Below the pieces are notes generated by a model that saw only the letters and a program-made list of their open reading frames with translations, searched no databases and was not told the origin of the DNA. A stretch of DNA of 64,000 nucleotides from CAVVMA01 sp963830715. Its GTDB lineage: Bacteria; Desulfobacterota; Binatia; Binatales; Binataceae. Location of the stretch: positions 1 through 64,000 of the forward strand of contig CAWHNS010000012.1 of the NCBI GenBank assembly GCA_963830715.1, given 5' to 3'. Positions 16,375-26,162 of the stretch are shown piece after piece (position 1 is the first letter of the stretch; every line of letters starts with the position of its first letter). The translations under genes and the position numbers were made by a program.

Positions 16375-17088
16375 ATGCCCAACCTGGTTAGTGGAACTGG
16401 CGGCCTCGGCGTGGTGGACTTGTTGATGGGCACCGGTCCGGTCGTCCAGGCCGTGCTCTACCTCCTGGTCGCGTTCTCAATCGGCAGTTGGGGTATAATC
16501 ATCTACAAGCTGTGGCAAATCTCGCTCGCACGGCGGCAATCGCAGAGCTTCTCGGCGATCTTCTGGGAATCGAAAAATCTCGCCACGATCCACACCGCCA
16601 GTGTTGGCCAGAAGCATAGTCCGGTCGCCCAGGTGTTCCGTGCCGGATACCAGGAGCTGCTCAGGTTGACCCGCGCCAAGCGTCAGGCAGTCGGCGCGGA
16701 AGGCGGGTTTTCGACCGAGCTGGGCGGCGTGGAAAACGTGACCCGCGCGATGAAGCGGCAGTCGAACGTCGAGCTGACGAAACTCGAGGGCGGGATCACC
16801 TTTCTGGCGACCACCGGATCGACCTGCCCGTTCATCGGGTTGTTCGGCACCGTATGGGGAATCATGACGGCGTTCCTGGGCCTGTCGGCGGCGCATTCGT
16901 CCAATATCCAGGCGGTCGCGCCGGGAATCGCCGAGGCGCTGATTACCACCGCGGTCGGATTGGTCGCCGCGATTCCCGCCCAGATGTTCTACAACTACCT
17001 GACCTCCCGCGTTCACGTGCTCGCGACCGACATGGAGAATTTCACCTCCGAATTCCTGAATATCGCGGAACGTCATTTCCTCTCCTGA
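16375..17088 (+). CDS. tolQ: Tol-Pal motor subunit TolQ (MotA/TolQ/ExbB family)
   Basis: 237 residues from ATG 16375. Three membrane spans: about 24-45, 140-166 (containing TTGSTCPFIGLFGTVWGIM, the conserved TolQ/ExbB segment) and 186-208 (ALITTAVGLVAAIPAQMFYN). The polar cytoplasmic loop 50-138 is long, as in TolQ. It forms the proton-driven motor with TolR in the inner membrane. Assignment to Tol rather than Exb follows from tolR-tolA-tolB-pal-cpoB downstream. tolR starts 8 bases after its stop. Confidence 0.93.
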   Translation: MPNLVSGTGGLGVVDLLMGTGPVVQAVLYLLVAFSIGSWGIIIYKLWQISLARRQSQSFSAIFWESKNLATIHTASVGQKHSPVAQVFRAGYQELLRLTRAKRQAVGAEGGFSTELGGVENVTRAMKRQSNVELTKLEGGITFLATTGSTCPFIGLFGTVWGIMTAFLGLSAAHSSNIQAVAPGIAEALITTAVGLVAAIPAQMFYNYLTSRVHVLATDMENFTSEFLNIAERHFLS

Positions 17089-17095
17089 AAACGAG

Positions 17096-17557
17096 ATGGC
17101 TTTAGACCCCGGACGGCGCGGATCGCTGGTTTCACAGATCAACGTCACCCCGATGGTGGACGTGATGCTCGTGCTGCTGATCATTTTCATGGTCACCGCG
17201 CCGATCATCCAGCAGGGCGTCGAGGTCAGCGTGCCGAAGGTCAAGGCGGCCGCGCTGCCGGGCGAGGAACAGCAGTTCGTGGTCTCGATCACGCGGGCCA
17301 GCGACGTTTACCTCAACGATACGAAACTCACCTCCGATCAACTCACCGACAAGCTCAAGGCGATCGCGGCGGAGCGCCCCGATCGCGAAGTGTTCGTGCG
17401 TGCCGACGAAGAGGTTCCCTACGGCGTGGTGATTCGGACGATGGCGGCGATCAAGGCGGCGGGAATCGGGAATGTCGGGATGGTAACGGAGATGCCCGCA
17501 GCCGAGGCCGCATCGCCGGCCCCGGACGGGGGCAAGAATGGACAACCCGGACCGTAG
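17096..17557 (+). CDS. tolR: Tol-Pal motor subunit TolR (ExbD/TolR family)
   Basis: 153 residues. SQINVTPMVDVMLVLLIIF carries the membrane segment (about 20-40) with the essential proton-path Asp in PMVDVML. The periplasmic ExbD fold follows (VVSITRASDVYLNDTKL, REVFVRADEEVPYGVVI). It couples proton flow through TolQ to TolA movement. The last residues overlap the tolA start by 20 bases, so translation is probably coupled. Confidence 0.94.
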   Translation: MALDPGRRGSLVSQINVTPMVDVMLVLLIIFMVTAPIIQQGVEVSVPKVKAAALPGEEQQFVVSITRASDVYLNDTKLTSDQLTDKLKAIAAERPDREVFVRADEEVPYGVVIRTMAAIKAAGIGNVGMVTEMPAAEAASPAPDGGKNGQPGP

Positions 17558-18687
17558 CGGCGACGCGAAGCAGTCGGGTCTCGGCTACGTCGTCGCGATT
17601 CTCATCTCCGCGATCGGGCACGCGGGCGTGGCCGCGCTGGTATTCCTCGTACTCCCGCAATATCTGATTCCGACGCCGGGCAAGCTGCAGGTTTACTCGG
17701 TGCAAATCGAAGGCGAGCTCCCGGCCGGCGATTTCGGGTCCCATCTGCCGAAGCTGTCCGCGAACGAAAGTCTCCCGGAGCAGGCGAAGCCCGCGCAACC
17801 ACCGCCCGAGGAGCCGAAGGTTGTGGCGAAGAACGAGACTCCGCCGCCCGCCGACGACAAGAACGCGATCGCGCTCAACATCGCCAGCTCGCCGACTCCC
17901 ACGCCGGAGCCGGCCGCAACGCCGCCGGCGGCAACGGCGCCGGTTGCGACCCCGGGGCCTGCACCAACACCAACAACTGAGCCAACACCAACAACGGAGC
18001 CGGCTCCGACCCCGACGCGCGAGCCTGTCGCGACACCGGTGCCCACCCCGGAGCCCACGCCCGCGCCGATCGCGACGCCGGCCAAACCAGAAGCGCCGAA
18101 GCCGCAATCCAAGCCGAGGCAATCCGGGCGGCCGAAAGCCAGGCGCGCAGCCCTCGACAGCAATCGCGCGGGCGGAGCACACTCCGTCAGTCCAGGAGCG
18201 GCTGAACAAGGTGCGGCGACAGTTGCTGGCCGAACAGCTCGCCCGGCAGAAGCGAGAGGCCGACGCCGACGACGATGACGACGACAGCGACACCGAAGGC
18301 GAATCCGGCGGCGGGCCGGTAGTGGCTAGTAATGCCAGCGAGGGCAAAGGGGTCGGCGTCGGCGGCTCCGGTAACGGCACGGCGGGGATTCAACAGGACC
18401 CCGAATTTCTGCTCTACTATCAGACGGTGCAGGAGCGGGTTAAGAAGGCGTGGAGTTTCTCCGGAGGAAACAGCGATCTCACGACCACGGTGAATTTCGC
18501 GATCGGTCCCGACGGGGGCCTGACCGGACTCCGGATTACGCAGAGCTCCGGTGATTCCGCGTTCGACGATTCGGTGATTCGCGCGATTCGGCACGCGGCG
18601 CCTTTTCCCTCTCCGCCGGAGAAGTACCGGTCGCCATTCGCGGACGGTGTGGAGGCGGTGTTCAAGCTGGGCGAGTTGACCTCGTGA
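17538..18687 (+). CDS. tolA: TolA/TonB-type energy-transducing protein, split by one frameshift
   Basis: The N-terminal half has one membrane anchor (about 17-40, YVVAILISAIGHAGVAALVF), then a long Pro/Thr/Ala-rich periplasmic linker (TPTPEPAATPP, TTEPTPTTEPAPTP). Around 18125-18185 the frame moves by +1. The continuation (TPSVQERLNKVRRQLLAE, acidic DADDDDDDSDTE, then a TonB-like C-terminal domain with VQERVKKAW, TTVNFAIGPDGGLTGLRI and DSVIRAIRHAAPFP) is in the next frame to 18687. Repaired length is about 382 residues. The protein links TolQR to Pal/TolB at the outer membrane. The position between tolR and tolB confirms the identity. One extra base, probably an error, separates the two halves. 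Confidence 0.85.
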
Positions 18688-18761
18688 TCGGGTCCTTCAG
18701 TCGGGGCGGCCAATGGCGGGCCGCGAAAGTGACTGATCTCGTCCCGGTCAGACCGAAACCG

Positions 18762-20093
18762 ATGAAGCAGTTCGCGTCAGAGCTATTGGTGTTCCTGATG
18801 ATCGCCGCCGCGCTGCCCGCGGCCGCGCAGCCCACGCCCGGCGATCATATCAAGATGGAGATCGTAGGGCCGGGTTCGCGGCTCTCGACGATCGCGCTGC
18901 CGGTGCTGAAAGACCTGGGCGGCGACGATCTTCACGACATCTCCAGCGACTTCGTCGATACGCTCTCGCGCGACCTGAAACTCTCCGGCTATCTGCGCGA
19001 GATAGACCCTCACGCCTATATCGAGGACTCGCAGAGTTCGGGAGTAGAGCTGGGCCAGTTCAACATGGCCGACTGGAGCTCGATCAACGCCGACTTCCTG
19101 GTCAAGGGCAGCGTCACCATCCAGGATCGCGGCCTCACCCTGGAGGCGCGGCTGTTCGACGTAGCTCAGCAGCGGCAGATGATGGGGAAGCGGTACACGG
19201 GGAACGCCGCAGACGTCCCGCGGATGGCGCGGCGGTTCGCCGATGAGATCCTCAAGGCGATTACCGGCGTGCCGGGACCCTTCGACACGAAGATGGCTTT
19301 CGCATCGACCCGCGCCGGCCGCTTCAAGGAGATCTACACCGCGTCGATCGATGGCGAGGACGTCTTCAAGGTCACCAGTAATCCGACCATCAACCTGTTC
19401 CCCTGCTTCGACCGCAGCGTCCAGCATCTTCTCTACACCTCGTATAAGAGCGGGACCCCGGCGCTCTACCTGGCCGATCTCGCGGCGCGCAGGGAAGTCC
19501 GAATCCAGAGCATCTACGGCGAGCCGATCGGAGGTTCGATCTCACCCGACGGGCGATACATCGCCGCCGCCGTCGAGCACGGCGGCGTGACCGATCTGCA
19601 CCTGCTCGATTCGGCTGGACGCGAGATTCGGGCGCTCACCAGCGGCGGCTCGATCAACGTCAGTCCCGCATTCTCTCCCGACGACGCCCGGCTCGCGTTC
19701 ACCTCCGATCGGTCCGGCGCGCCCCAGATCTACGTGATGGGCGTCAACGGCAGCGGGCTGCGGCGTATTACTTACAACGGCGAGTACAACACCACGCCGG
19801 CGTTTTCCCCCAAGGGCGATCGGATCGCGTATCAGGGCCGCGAAGGCGGGCGCTTCGACATTTATGTAATCGGTCTGGCAGGCGGGCAGCCTCTGCGTCT
19901 CACCAACGGCGAGGGCTCGAATGAATCGCCGAGCTGGTCGCCTGACGGCCGCTATCTGTTGTTCAGCTCGACTCGGAGCGGACATGCGCATCTATATCTA
20001 ATGCTGGTCGAAACCGGCAAACTCATTTCCGCTGTGTTGGAGGACAGAGGCGATGATACAAGTCCGACCTGGTCCGGGTGGTTACCGGAGTAA
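18762..20093 (+). CDS. tolB: Tol-Pal system beta-propeller protein TolB
   Basis: 443 residues from ATG 18762, which gives a clean signal peptide (FLMIAAALPAAAQP). An upstream GTG at 18684 overlapping the tolA stop is possible but would bury it. The TolB N-terminal domain is followed by about five propeller repeats with the SPDGRYIAAA, SPDDARLAFTSDRSG, SPKGDRIAYQ and SPDGRYLLFSSTRSG cores. Periplasmic, binds Pal and TolA. pal overlaps its 3' end by 41 bases. Confidence 0.95.
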   Translation: MKQFASELLVFLMIAAALPAAAQPTPGDHIKMEIVGPGSRLSTIALPVLKDLGGDDLHDISSDFVDTLSRDLKLSGYLREIDPHAYIEDSQSSGVELGQFNMADWSSINADFLVKGSVTIQDRGLTLEARLFDVAQQRQMMGKRYTGNAADVPRMARRFADEILKAITGVPGPFDTKMAFASTRAGRFKEIYTASIDGEDVFKVTSNPTINLFPCFDRSVQHLLYTSYKSGTPALYLADLAARREVRIQSIYGEPIGGSISPDGRYIAAAVEHGGVTDLHLLDSAGREIRALTSGGSINVSPAFSPDDARLAFTSDRSGAPQIYVMGVNGSGLRRITYNGEYNTTPAFSPKGDRIAYQGREGGRFDIYVIGLAGGQPLRLTNGEGSNESPSWSPDGRYLLFSSTRSGHAHLYLMLVETGKLISAVLEDRGDDTSPTWSGWLPE

Positions 20094-20613
20094 GACCTCA
20101 CTTCGCATCGCATCTGCCGCGTTAGTAATCATCTCGGCAGGCTGCATTGCCGCGCTCGCCGGGTGTTCCTCAAAGAAGGAGGGGCAAACTACCGCCGCGG
20201 CGCCTACCGGTCTCGGCGAGCAGTCGATGAACCGCAGTTCGCTCGAGCAGTTCCAGAAGGGGACGCTCGGCGGCGAAAACGGTCCGTTGACCGATATCCA
20301 CTTCGACTACAACGATTTCACGATCCGCGCGCAGGACGGTGAGATTCTGCGCGCCAACGCCAGATGGCTGAGCGCTCATTCGGAGACCAAGGTCCAGGCG
20401 GAGGGCCATTGCGACGAACGCGGCTCCGAGGACTACAATATCGCGCTCGGCGCCAAGCGCGCCCAGGCCGCGAAGGACTACCTGGTGACGCTCGGGATCG
20501 CTGGCAGCCGGATCTCGACTATCAGCTACGGCAAGGAGTTGCCGCTTTGCACGGATCACAACGAGACTTGCTGGGCCCGCAACCGGCGGGCTCATTTCGT
20601 GGTCTCGCAATAG
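20053..20613 (+). CDS. pal: Peptidoglycan-associated lipoprotein Pal
   Basis: 186 residues. The N-terminus carries a signal with a lipobox (LAGC) at about 35-38, predicting a diacylated outer-membrane lipoprotein. The C-terminal OmpA-like domain begins DIHFDYNDFTIR and includes EGHCDERGSEDYNIALGAKR, the diaminopimelate-binding signature, and ISYGKELPLC. Length is close to E. coli Pal. It tethers the outer membrane to peptidoglycan and partners with TolB. Start is ATG 20053, inside the tolB 3' end. Confidence 0.96.
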   Translation: MIQVRPGPGGYRSKTSLRIASAALVIISAGCIAALAGCSSKKEGQTTAAAPTGLGEQSMNRSSLEQFQKGTLGGENGPLTDIHFDYNDFTIRAQDGEILRANARWLSAHSETKVQAEGHCDERGSEDYNIALGAKRAQAAKDYLVTLGIAGSRISTISYGKELPLCTDHNETCWARNRRAHFVVSQ

Positions 20614-20630
20614 GAGCGACGAGCGCCGTC

Positions 20631-21449
20631 ATGCGATCGGGACTCATCGCGGTCGTGTTCCTGGCGGTGGCGGTCACGCTGGCCGGCTGCGGCAATGCCG
20701 AGCTTGACGAAGTTCGCAACGATCAGATGCAGATCCGCGGCATGATCGCTTCCCAGAACCAGGAGATAGAGAAGCTGCAGGGCCAGATCAGGCTCCAGCA
20801 GGATCGGATGGAGGAAATGGGGCACGCATCGTCCGACGGCGGCGAGGCCGGCGATCAGATCTCCTCGTTGAAGGAACGATTGAGCAAGCTGGAGAGCACG
20901 GTCAGCACGATGCAATCGGGCGCCGGCACCGCGCCGCCCACTGTAGAAGGAGAAGGCACGCCGGGTTCAATTTCGCCGCCGCCCGTTTCCGCCCCCGCCG
21001 TCGGGACCGCTCCCTCGGCGGCCCTGGGATGGCAGAGCGATCTGAGCAAGGAGATCGCCGCGAGCCCGTCTGGCCCGGGCGCGAAGATCTACCGTGCCGG
21101 GCTCGATGCGATGAGGGACGGCCAGTACGACGCCGCGGTCGCCCGGTTCAGCCAGCTCCAGAAGAGGTACCCGAAGTCTCCGCTGACCGAGCCCGGCGAA
21201 TATTTCCTTGCCAATGCGCTCTACGAATCGGGCAAGTACGATCAGTCGATCATTCAGTTCAGCGATCTGGTGATGCGCTATCCGAAGGGGCGCTTTGCCA
21301 GCTCCGGGTTGCTGCGCGAGGCGGAGGCCTTCCTGAAGATCAACGACAAGATCGACGCGCGCCTCACCCTGCAGAAGCTGCTCGCCGATCACGCCGACAG
21401 CCCCGAGGCTGCGCCCGCGAACGACATAATGAAGGACCTGCAGAGCTAG
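20631..21449 (+). CDS. cpoB: Tol-Pal accessory protein CpoB/YbgF
   Basis: 272 residues. Signal peptide with an LAGC lipobox at about 17-20, so probably a lipoprotein, unlike E. coli CpoB, which is soluble. A coiled coil follows (about 25-85, heptad-rich RNDQMQIRGMIASQNQEIEK), then a Pro-rich linker and TPR repeats (YRAGLDAMRDGQYDAAVARF, LANALYESGKYDQSIIQF). CpoB coordinates outer-membrane constriction with peptidoglycan synthesis. ATG 20631 lies 17 bases after pal, with TAGGAG upstream. Confidence 0.92.
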   Translation: MRSGLIAVVFLAVAVTLAGCGNAELDEVRNDQMQIRGMIASQNQEIEKLQGQIRLQQDRMEEMGHASSDGGEAGDQISSLKERLSKLESTVSTMQSGAGTAPPTVEGEGTPGSISPPPVSAPAVGTAPSAALGWQSDLSKEIAASPSGPGAKIYRAGLDAMRDGQYDAAVARFSQLQKRYPKSPLTEPGEYFLANALYESGKYDQSIIQFSDLVMRYPKGRFASSGLLREAEAFLKINDKIDARLTLQKLLADHADSPEAAPANDIMKDLQS

Positions 21450-21496
21450 CCTTTCATGAAGTTCCGGTTCCCGGTCGCGTTCGGCACAGGATCGAA

Positions 21497-22453
21497 ATGA
21501 AGGTGGCGAAGGCGCCGCGCGCGATTGCGATGGAGATAATCCGCGATCTCGGCGCGCTCAAACCGCATCCGAGGCCGGTGGTCACGCTGGGCAATTTCGA
21601 CGGCGTACACGTCGGCCATCGCGCGATTCTGAAGACCGCGATCGATCGCGCTCGCGCCGAGCACGGCACTTCTTTCGTTCTCACCTTCGAGCCGCAGCCC
21701 GCGAAGGTCCTGGCGCCGGAGCGCGCCCCGCTGCTGATCCTCGCGCCCGAGGACAAGCTCGATCTGCTCCGCCGATCGGGAATCGACGGTGTGATCGTGC
21801 TCGCCTTCACGCTCGAACTCAGCCGAATCAGCCCGCGCGAATTCGTCCGCGACTATATCCTGGGCAGGATCGGCGCGCGCGCGATCGTCGTCGGGCATAG
21901 CGTCAGCTTCGGGCACCAGCGGGCGGGCAACGCCGCCGTGATGGTGGAGCTGGGGCGCGAGTTCGGCTTCGAGGTGACTGTGGTCGGGCCGGTCAAAGCC
22001 GCCGGCGTCGAGGTCAGTTCGAGCAAGGTGCGCGAGCTGATCGCGGCCGCGGAATTGAGAGCGGTCTTCGACCTGCTGGGCCGATATCACTTCCTCTCCG
22101 GTCGCGTCGTGCGTGGTCGCGAGCGGGGACGGAAGATCGGCTTTCCAACCGCCAACCTCGAACCCGAAACCGAGTGCGTACCGCCCGACGGCGTTTACGC
22201 GACGCGGGTGATTCTGGAGGACGGCTCGTATCCCTCGATCACCAATATCGGGATGCGCCCGACGTTCCAGGAGTCTCAGCGCTCGATCGAGTCGCACATC
22301 TTCGGTTTCGATCGCGACTTGTACGGAATGAAGATCAAGCTCGAAATGGTGGAGCGAATCCGCCCCGAGCGGAAATTCGATTCGGCCGAGGCGCTCAGCA
22401 ATCAGATCGCAATCGACGTGCAGCGCGCGAAGGAGATCCTCGGTCGGGGATAG
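21497..22453 (+). CDS. ribF: Bifunctional riboflavin kinase / FAD synthetase
   Basis: About 318 residues from ATG 21497 (ACAGGA upstream). ATG 21530, giving MEIIRDLGALK, is also possible. The N-terminal nucleotidyltransferase has TLGNFDGVHVGHRAIL and the second signature VSSSKVRELI. The C-terminal riboflavin-kinase domain has GRKIGFPTANLEP and GVYATRV. It makes FMN then FAD from riboflavin and ATP. It follows cpoB by 47 bases, so it may share the tol transcript. No FMN riboswitch is seen upstream. Confidence 0.94.
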   Translation: MKVAKAPRAIAMEIIRDLGALKPHPRPVVTLGNFDGVHVGHRAILKTAIDRARAEHGTSFVLTFEPQPAKVLAPERAPLLILAPEDKLDLLRRSGIDGVIVLAFTLELSRISPREFVRDYILGRIGARAIVVGHSVSFGHQRAGNAAVMVELGREFGFEVTVVGPVKAAGVEVSSSKVRELIAAAELRAVFDLLGRYHFLSGRVVRGRERGRKIGFPTANLEPETECVPPDGVYATRVILEDGSYPSITNIGMRPTFQESQRSIESHIFGFDRDLYGMKIKLEMVERIRPERKFDSAEALSNQIAIDVQRAKEILGRG

Positions 22454-22861
22454 CGGCAGCCTCCGTCCTGGCGCGGCGCGATTCTCCCTTGCGGGTTACG
22501 AATGTCCCGGCGAGGCGTTTCGTTATCGGTGCGCGTAGGAGAAAAACGGCCCAGCCGGTTGGCGCTTCTGAATGCGCTCTGATGCCGACTGGGCCGCTGG
22601 CAGGAGGCTTCTTTCGCGCCCGTATGCGGCCGGAGCTCGCGCACCGCCCTTCACGCGGCGTGGGCTTCGAGAGCATTCCTCAACCACGAGGCATCTGCTC
22701 GCGCTCCATCGCTCAGAATAGCCGGTCGGAGGGTGACAAGCGGCCATCGAATTGGGGGGATGCGACGCCCCTGAACGTCGGTCATTCAGGCCGGAGATCG
22801 GGGGCGATCCTGGAAGCGCCGCCGGCAGTCGGGCAGCACTGCAACACCCTGCCGCGCGGCT
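22454..22861. other. Gene-free 408 bases between convergent ribF and the LuxR regulator
   Basis: No supported gene. An inverted pair CGGCCCAG (22547-22554) and CTGGGCCG (22589-22596), extended with mismatches to about 11 bases, encloses a 34-base loop. It sits downstream of ribF and could help end transcription, but no U-tract follows. Small open frames here (e.g. around 22752 and on the minus strand) look like GC-driven noise. Confidence 0.45.
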
Positions 22862-23503
22862 CTACAACAGTCCGCGCTTTATCGCTTCGGTGACTACCGC
22901 GGTGCGTGACCTGACGTTGAACAGGTTGCAGAGCTTCTCGATATGATCCTTCACCGTATGCGGGCTCAGGTGAACGCGCTCGGCGATCTCCTGATTGGTG
23001 AATCCCTCGGAGACGAGCCGGATGATCGTCACGTCCGTATCGGATACGGATATCGCCCGATGCCGCTCCCCGGCCTGCCCGCCGGTGAACGAGGAGATCA
23101 CCGGAGTGGTGACTTTCGGGTCGAGGACCGCGTTGCCGCGATGGACCGAGCGGATCATTCTCTTGAGTTCGCCCAGCTCGACGTCCTTGATGACATAGCC
23201 CTTGGCGCCGGCGACGAGACTTCGGAAAACCAGATCGTCCTGCAGGTAGTTGGTCAGCATTATGACCGACGTACCGGGAGCGGCGGTGAGCACCCGCCGG
23301 CAGACCTCGGGCCCGTCGATGTCTCCGAGCCTCACGTCCAGCAGCATCACGTCAGGTTTGCACTTGGTCGCGATCCCGACTGCCTCTTTGCCGCTGCGCG
23401 CTTCGCCGACGATCGACATGTCCGGCTCGAGCTCGAGCGACAGCTTGAGCCCGTGCCGCACAATCTCGTGATCGTCAACGACCGTGATCCGAATCTTGCG
23501 CAT
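22862..23503 (-). CDS. LuxR-type response regulator (NarL/FixJ family)
   Basis: 213 residues. Receiver domain 1-120: acidic pair in VVDDHE, phospho-acceptor Asp56 in MLLDVRLGD, and Lys in the GAKGYVIKDVELGE segment near 105. C-terminal LuxR HTH at about 146-210 with ISVSDTDVTIIRLVSEGFTN, then QEIAERVHLSPHTVKDHIE. It is likely a DNA-binding output of the kinase whose stop overlaps its start by 29 bases. Target genes are unknown. Confidence 0.93.
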   Translation of the reverse strand: MRKIRITVVDDHEIVRHGLKLSLELEPDMSIVGEARSGKEAVGIATKCKPDVMLLDVRLGDIDGPEVCRRVLTAAPGTSVIMLTNYLQDDLVFRSLVAGAKGYVIKDVELGELKRMIRSVHRGNAVLDPKVTTPVISSFTGGQAGERHRAISVSDTDVTIIRLVSEGFTNQEIAERVHLSPHTVKDHIEKLCNLFNVRSRTAVVTEAIKRGLL

Positions 23504-25508
23504 CGCGCGAGTCTTCCTTTACCGGCACCGTGCCCGCAAGGCGGAAGCCGCCGAGGGCCGGTTGGCCAACGTCGAGCCGGCCGCCTATCGCGGCGAGGCG
23601 CTCCGACATCTGGCGGAGTCCGAAGTGGCCCGGCTCGCCGGCCGGCTCGGCCGCCTCGACCCCGGCCGAAAGGCCGATGCCGTCATCGGTTATCTCGAAA
23701 CGCAGCTCGTCACGGCTTCGCTCGAGCCGGACCGACGCATGACGCGCTTGCGCGTGCTTGGCGACGTTGGCCAACCCCTCCTGGACCACGCTGTAGACGA
23801 CCTTCTGCCGGGAGTCGTCCAATGCGCTCAGATCGACGGCGGTGAATTCGACTGAGATTCCGGTCAGCTCCCGAAACGAGTCGATCAGCAACTGCAGCCT
23901 CTCGGACAACGTGCGGGCCGGGCCTTCCTCCTGCGACAGTTCGGAGATCAGGCGGCGGATCTGGGTCATCGTCAAACCGGCTTCGCGGCGAATCTCCTGG
24001 AGCTTGTCGCGAGTCTGCGAGCGGCCGCTGAGCTTGTGCAGGCACCAGTCGAGCTTGAGCGCCATCGAGAACAGCAACTGGCTGAGCGTGTCGTGCAACT
24101 CGTTCGCCATCCGCACCCGCTCGCGATTGACGGCCAGTTGCTGGGCCTGCGCGTAGAGTCCGCTGTTCTCCAACGCGATCGCCGCCTGATTGGCAAGCTT
24201 GGCCAGAATCGCGGTGTCGCGATCCGAAAAACGGTGCGGGCGGCGCTGGGCCACCCACAACACGCCGGTGACCTCGTCGCGAAAGCGCGCCGGCGCCACC
24301 GCAACGGCGGCCACGCCTTCCCTGACCAGCGCGTCGAAGTATTCGCGCGAGACTGCTGGTTCCTCCGGACTGCCGTTCGAGAATCTCGGATCGGAACGAT
24401 AGTCTTCGGTCGCGAGCGGTCCGCCCGTCATCAGCACCTTGCCGGCCGCTCCACGCCCCGGCCTGAAACCCACCTTAAGCAATTCATTGGTACGTGTGCC
24501 CGATAAGGCGCGGATTCTCGCTTCGGCGGTCTGCCGGTCGGCGGTCTGCCGGTCGTACGTCGCGAAAAAGGCCAGGTCGGCGGCGCACAACTCGCGGGCC
24601 TCCTCCACGATGCGCTCAAACACCCCGCTGTGGTCCAGCGATGAGGTGATCTCGCGCGAGACGGCTTCGAGCGCTTCGGCCTCGCGCCGCGAGCGATGCG
24701 CCTCCTCGAACAGGCGCGCATTTTCCACCGCCATCGCGGCGGACCGGGAGAGCGCTTCGGCGAGCGCCAGATCATCGGGCCCGTAGTGGCGGTGGGACTC
24801 GGCGGTCATAAACGTAATCGCCCCGACCACCCGGCTGCGCGCCATGATCGGCACGGTCATCAGCGATTCGAGCTTAAATTGCCGAAGAACCTCCGCATAC
24901 TCTTTGCCCACACCTCTGAAGGCGAGAGTCGCGAGCAGCTCGTCGGTGATTTCGGGCACCATCACGGAGCGCCCGTCGCGCAGCACGTTCAAAAGCACCG
25001 GATGCGCCCATCGTTCGGGCGGGTAGTGGCGCCCAATGTCTGCCGCCAGCCGCAGCTTGGTGGGGTCCGCGTGCGCGACGCTGACCCGCTTGGACTTGCC
25101 GTCATCGCGGAGCATGTCGACTACGCACCAGTCAGCCAGCACGGATACCGCAAGCTGCGCGATATGCTTGAAGGTTGCAGCGAGATCGAGGGAAGAGCTG
25201 AGGAGGAGGGTCGCCTCGGCCAGAAAGGCCGACCGTTGACGCGCGGACTCCGCCTCCTCGCGCAGCGAGCGCTCCCTGGCCAACTGGTCCCTGAGAGCTT
25301 CTTCGCTATGCCGGATTTGGGCGGCTGCGGAACCCTCGCGATCGTTGTCGCACGGCGTCTCCTCGAGGTCCGGACCGGAAGGCGAGACAAACTCGCCGCG
25401 CTTCAGCCCGTCAAACTTTTGCTGGGGATTGCCGCCGCTCACGTCTGGGTCCGCACGCCGGATCGGCGCACGAGCCGCAATAGTACCATGCGTCGTTTCG
25501 GTCTGCAT
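23475..25508 (-). CDS. Soluble GAF-domain histidine kinase (NarX-like kinase core)
   Basis: 677 residues from ATG 25508. Longer readings run into the upstream gene. There is no membrane segment. Two GAF sensor domains lie at about 97-262 and 282-447, the second with GVLWVAQRRPHRFSDRD. Next is a HisKA_3 core: H-box ERVRMANELHDTLSQ with phospho-His near 472, then the HATPase region with VVQEGLANVAKHAQA, DDGIGL and GHFGLRQMSERLAAIGG. The GAF domains suggest sensing of a small ligand or redox state in the cytoplasm. It overlaps the LuxR regulator by 29 bases, so they form one two-component pair. Confidence 0.92.
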   Translation of the reverse strand: MQTETTHGTIAARAPIRRADPDVSGGNPQQKFDGLKRGEFVSPSGPDLEETPCDNDREGSAAAQIRHSEEALRDQLARERSLREEAESARQRSAFLAEATLLLSSSLDLAATFKHIAQLAVSVLADWCVVDMLRDDGKSKRVSVAHADPTKLRLAADIGRHYPPERWAHPVLLNVLRDGRSVMVPEITDELLATLAFRGVGKEYAEVLRQFKLESLMTVPIMARSRVVGAITFMTAESHRHYGPDDLALAEALSRSAAMAVENARLFEEAHRSRREAEALEAVSREITSSLDHSGVFERIVEEARELCAADLAFFATYDRQTADRQTAEARIRALSGTRTNELLKVGFRPGRGAAGKVLMTGGPLATEDYRSDPRFSNGSPEEPAVSREYFDALVREGVAAVAVAPARFRDEVTGVLWVAQRRPHRFSDRDTAILAKLANQAAIALENSGLYAQAQQLAVNRERVRMANELHDTLSQLLFSMALKLDWCLHKLSGRSQTRDKLQEIRREAGLTMTQIRRLISELSQEEGPARTLSERLQLLIDSFRELTGISVEFTAVDLSALDDSRQKVVYSVVQEGLANVAKHAQARHASVRLERSRDELRFEITDDGIGLSAGVEAAEPAGEPGHFGLRQMSERLAAIGGRLDVGQPALGGFRLAGTVPVKEDSRDAQDSDHGR

Positions 25509-25609
25509 ATCAGGCGGCCGCGTAAACGCGATCGCCTGGGGCTTTGCCGGCCGCGTAACAAGCGCGGATCGATCGAATCGGATCGGGCGCGATACACGCA
25601 CCAGGATGG

Positions 25610-26158
25610 CTACAGGAGGGCGCCTCGTAGCGGCTCGTCGCGATGCGGGGGGTAGCTTATCAGGTTCAGGGCCCATCGCCGGGCCTGAGCCAGCGCGTCT
25701 TCGGCGCGCCTGAACAGGCGCTCGCGGTACATCGTGCCCCATACGTAGACGTCGACCGACGGTTCATCGCTGAGCGTCACGTCGATCATCCAATCTTCCA
25801 ATTCCGGACCGCATACCAGCAGCCGGACGACGCGGCCGTGATCGAGCACGATGCCGCGCGCTTCTCGCGGCAGTGCGAACTTGTCCTTGACCCGCTTGAT
25901 CAGGTGCGCCGGGTAATGCTCCTCGGTCATCGCCACGTAAGCCCATTCGCCGGGCGGCGGATTGGCCTCGCGCGCGATGCGCAGGTTGTTGTCGGTGAGA
26001 TCTTCTTTCGCACGATCCTGCTCGTAGTCCTTCGCGACGGTGTAGAAAGCCATCGCGACCGGCAGCTTCGGCAGCTCCGGACCGGACCTGGCCTGCTTGG
26101 GGCGCTTGACGGTGGTTTCGACCCACCACCGATTCTCGACGTTGGGCTTGTGCGCCAT
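25610..26158 (-). CDS. Unrecognised cytoplasmic protein between a zincin-like gene and a histidine kinase
   Basis: 182 residues from ATG 26158. No signal peptide or membrane span. Notable stretches are VENRWWVETTVKRPKQ, GEWAYVAMTEEHYPAHLIKR and LEDWMIDVTLSDEPSVDVYV. The start is 4 bases after the zincin-like gene's stop, which indicates coupling. The kinase begins about 100 bases downstream. I do not recognise the family. Confidence 0.7.
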   Translation of the reverse strand: MAHKPNVENRWWVETTVKRPKQARSGPELPKLPVAMAFYTVAKDYEQDRAKEDLTDNNLRIAREANPPPGEWAYVAMTEEHYPAHLIKRVKDKFALPREARGIVLDHGRVVRLLVCGPELEDWMIDVTLSDEPSVDVYVWGTMYRERLFRRAEDALAQARRWALNLISYPPHRDEPLRGALL

Positions 26159-26162
26159 CCTG

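Noticed and set aside
17821..18160. Separate Arg-rich protein in the second frame of tolA
   Set aside because: That frame becomes TolA-like only after about 18150; the earlier part is a shadow of the Pro/Thr linker.
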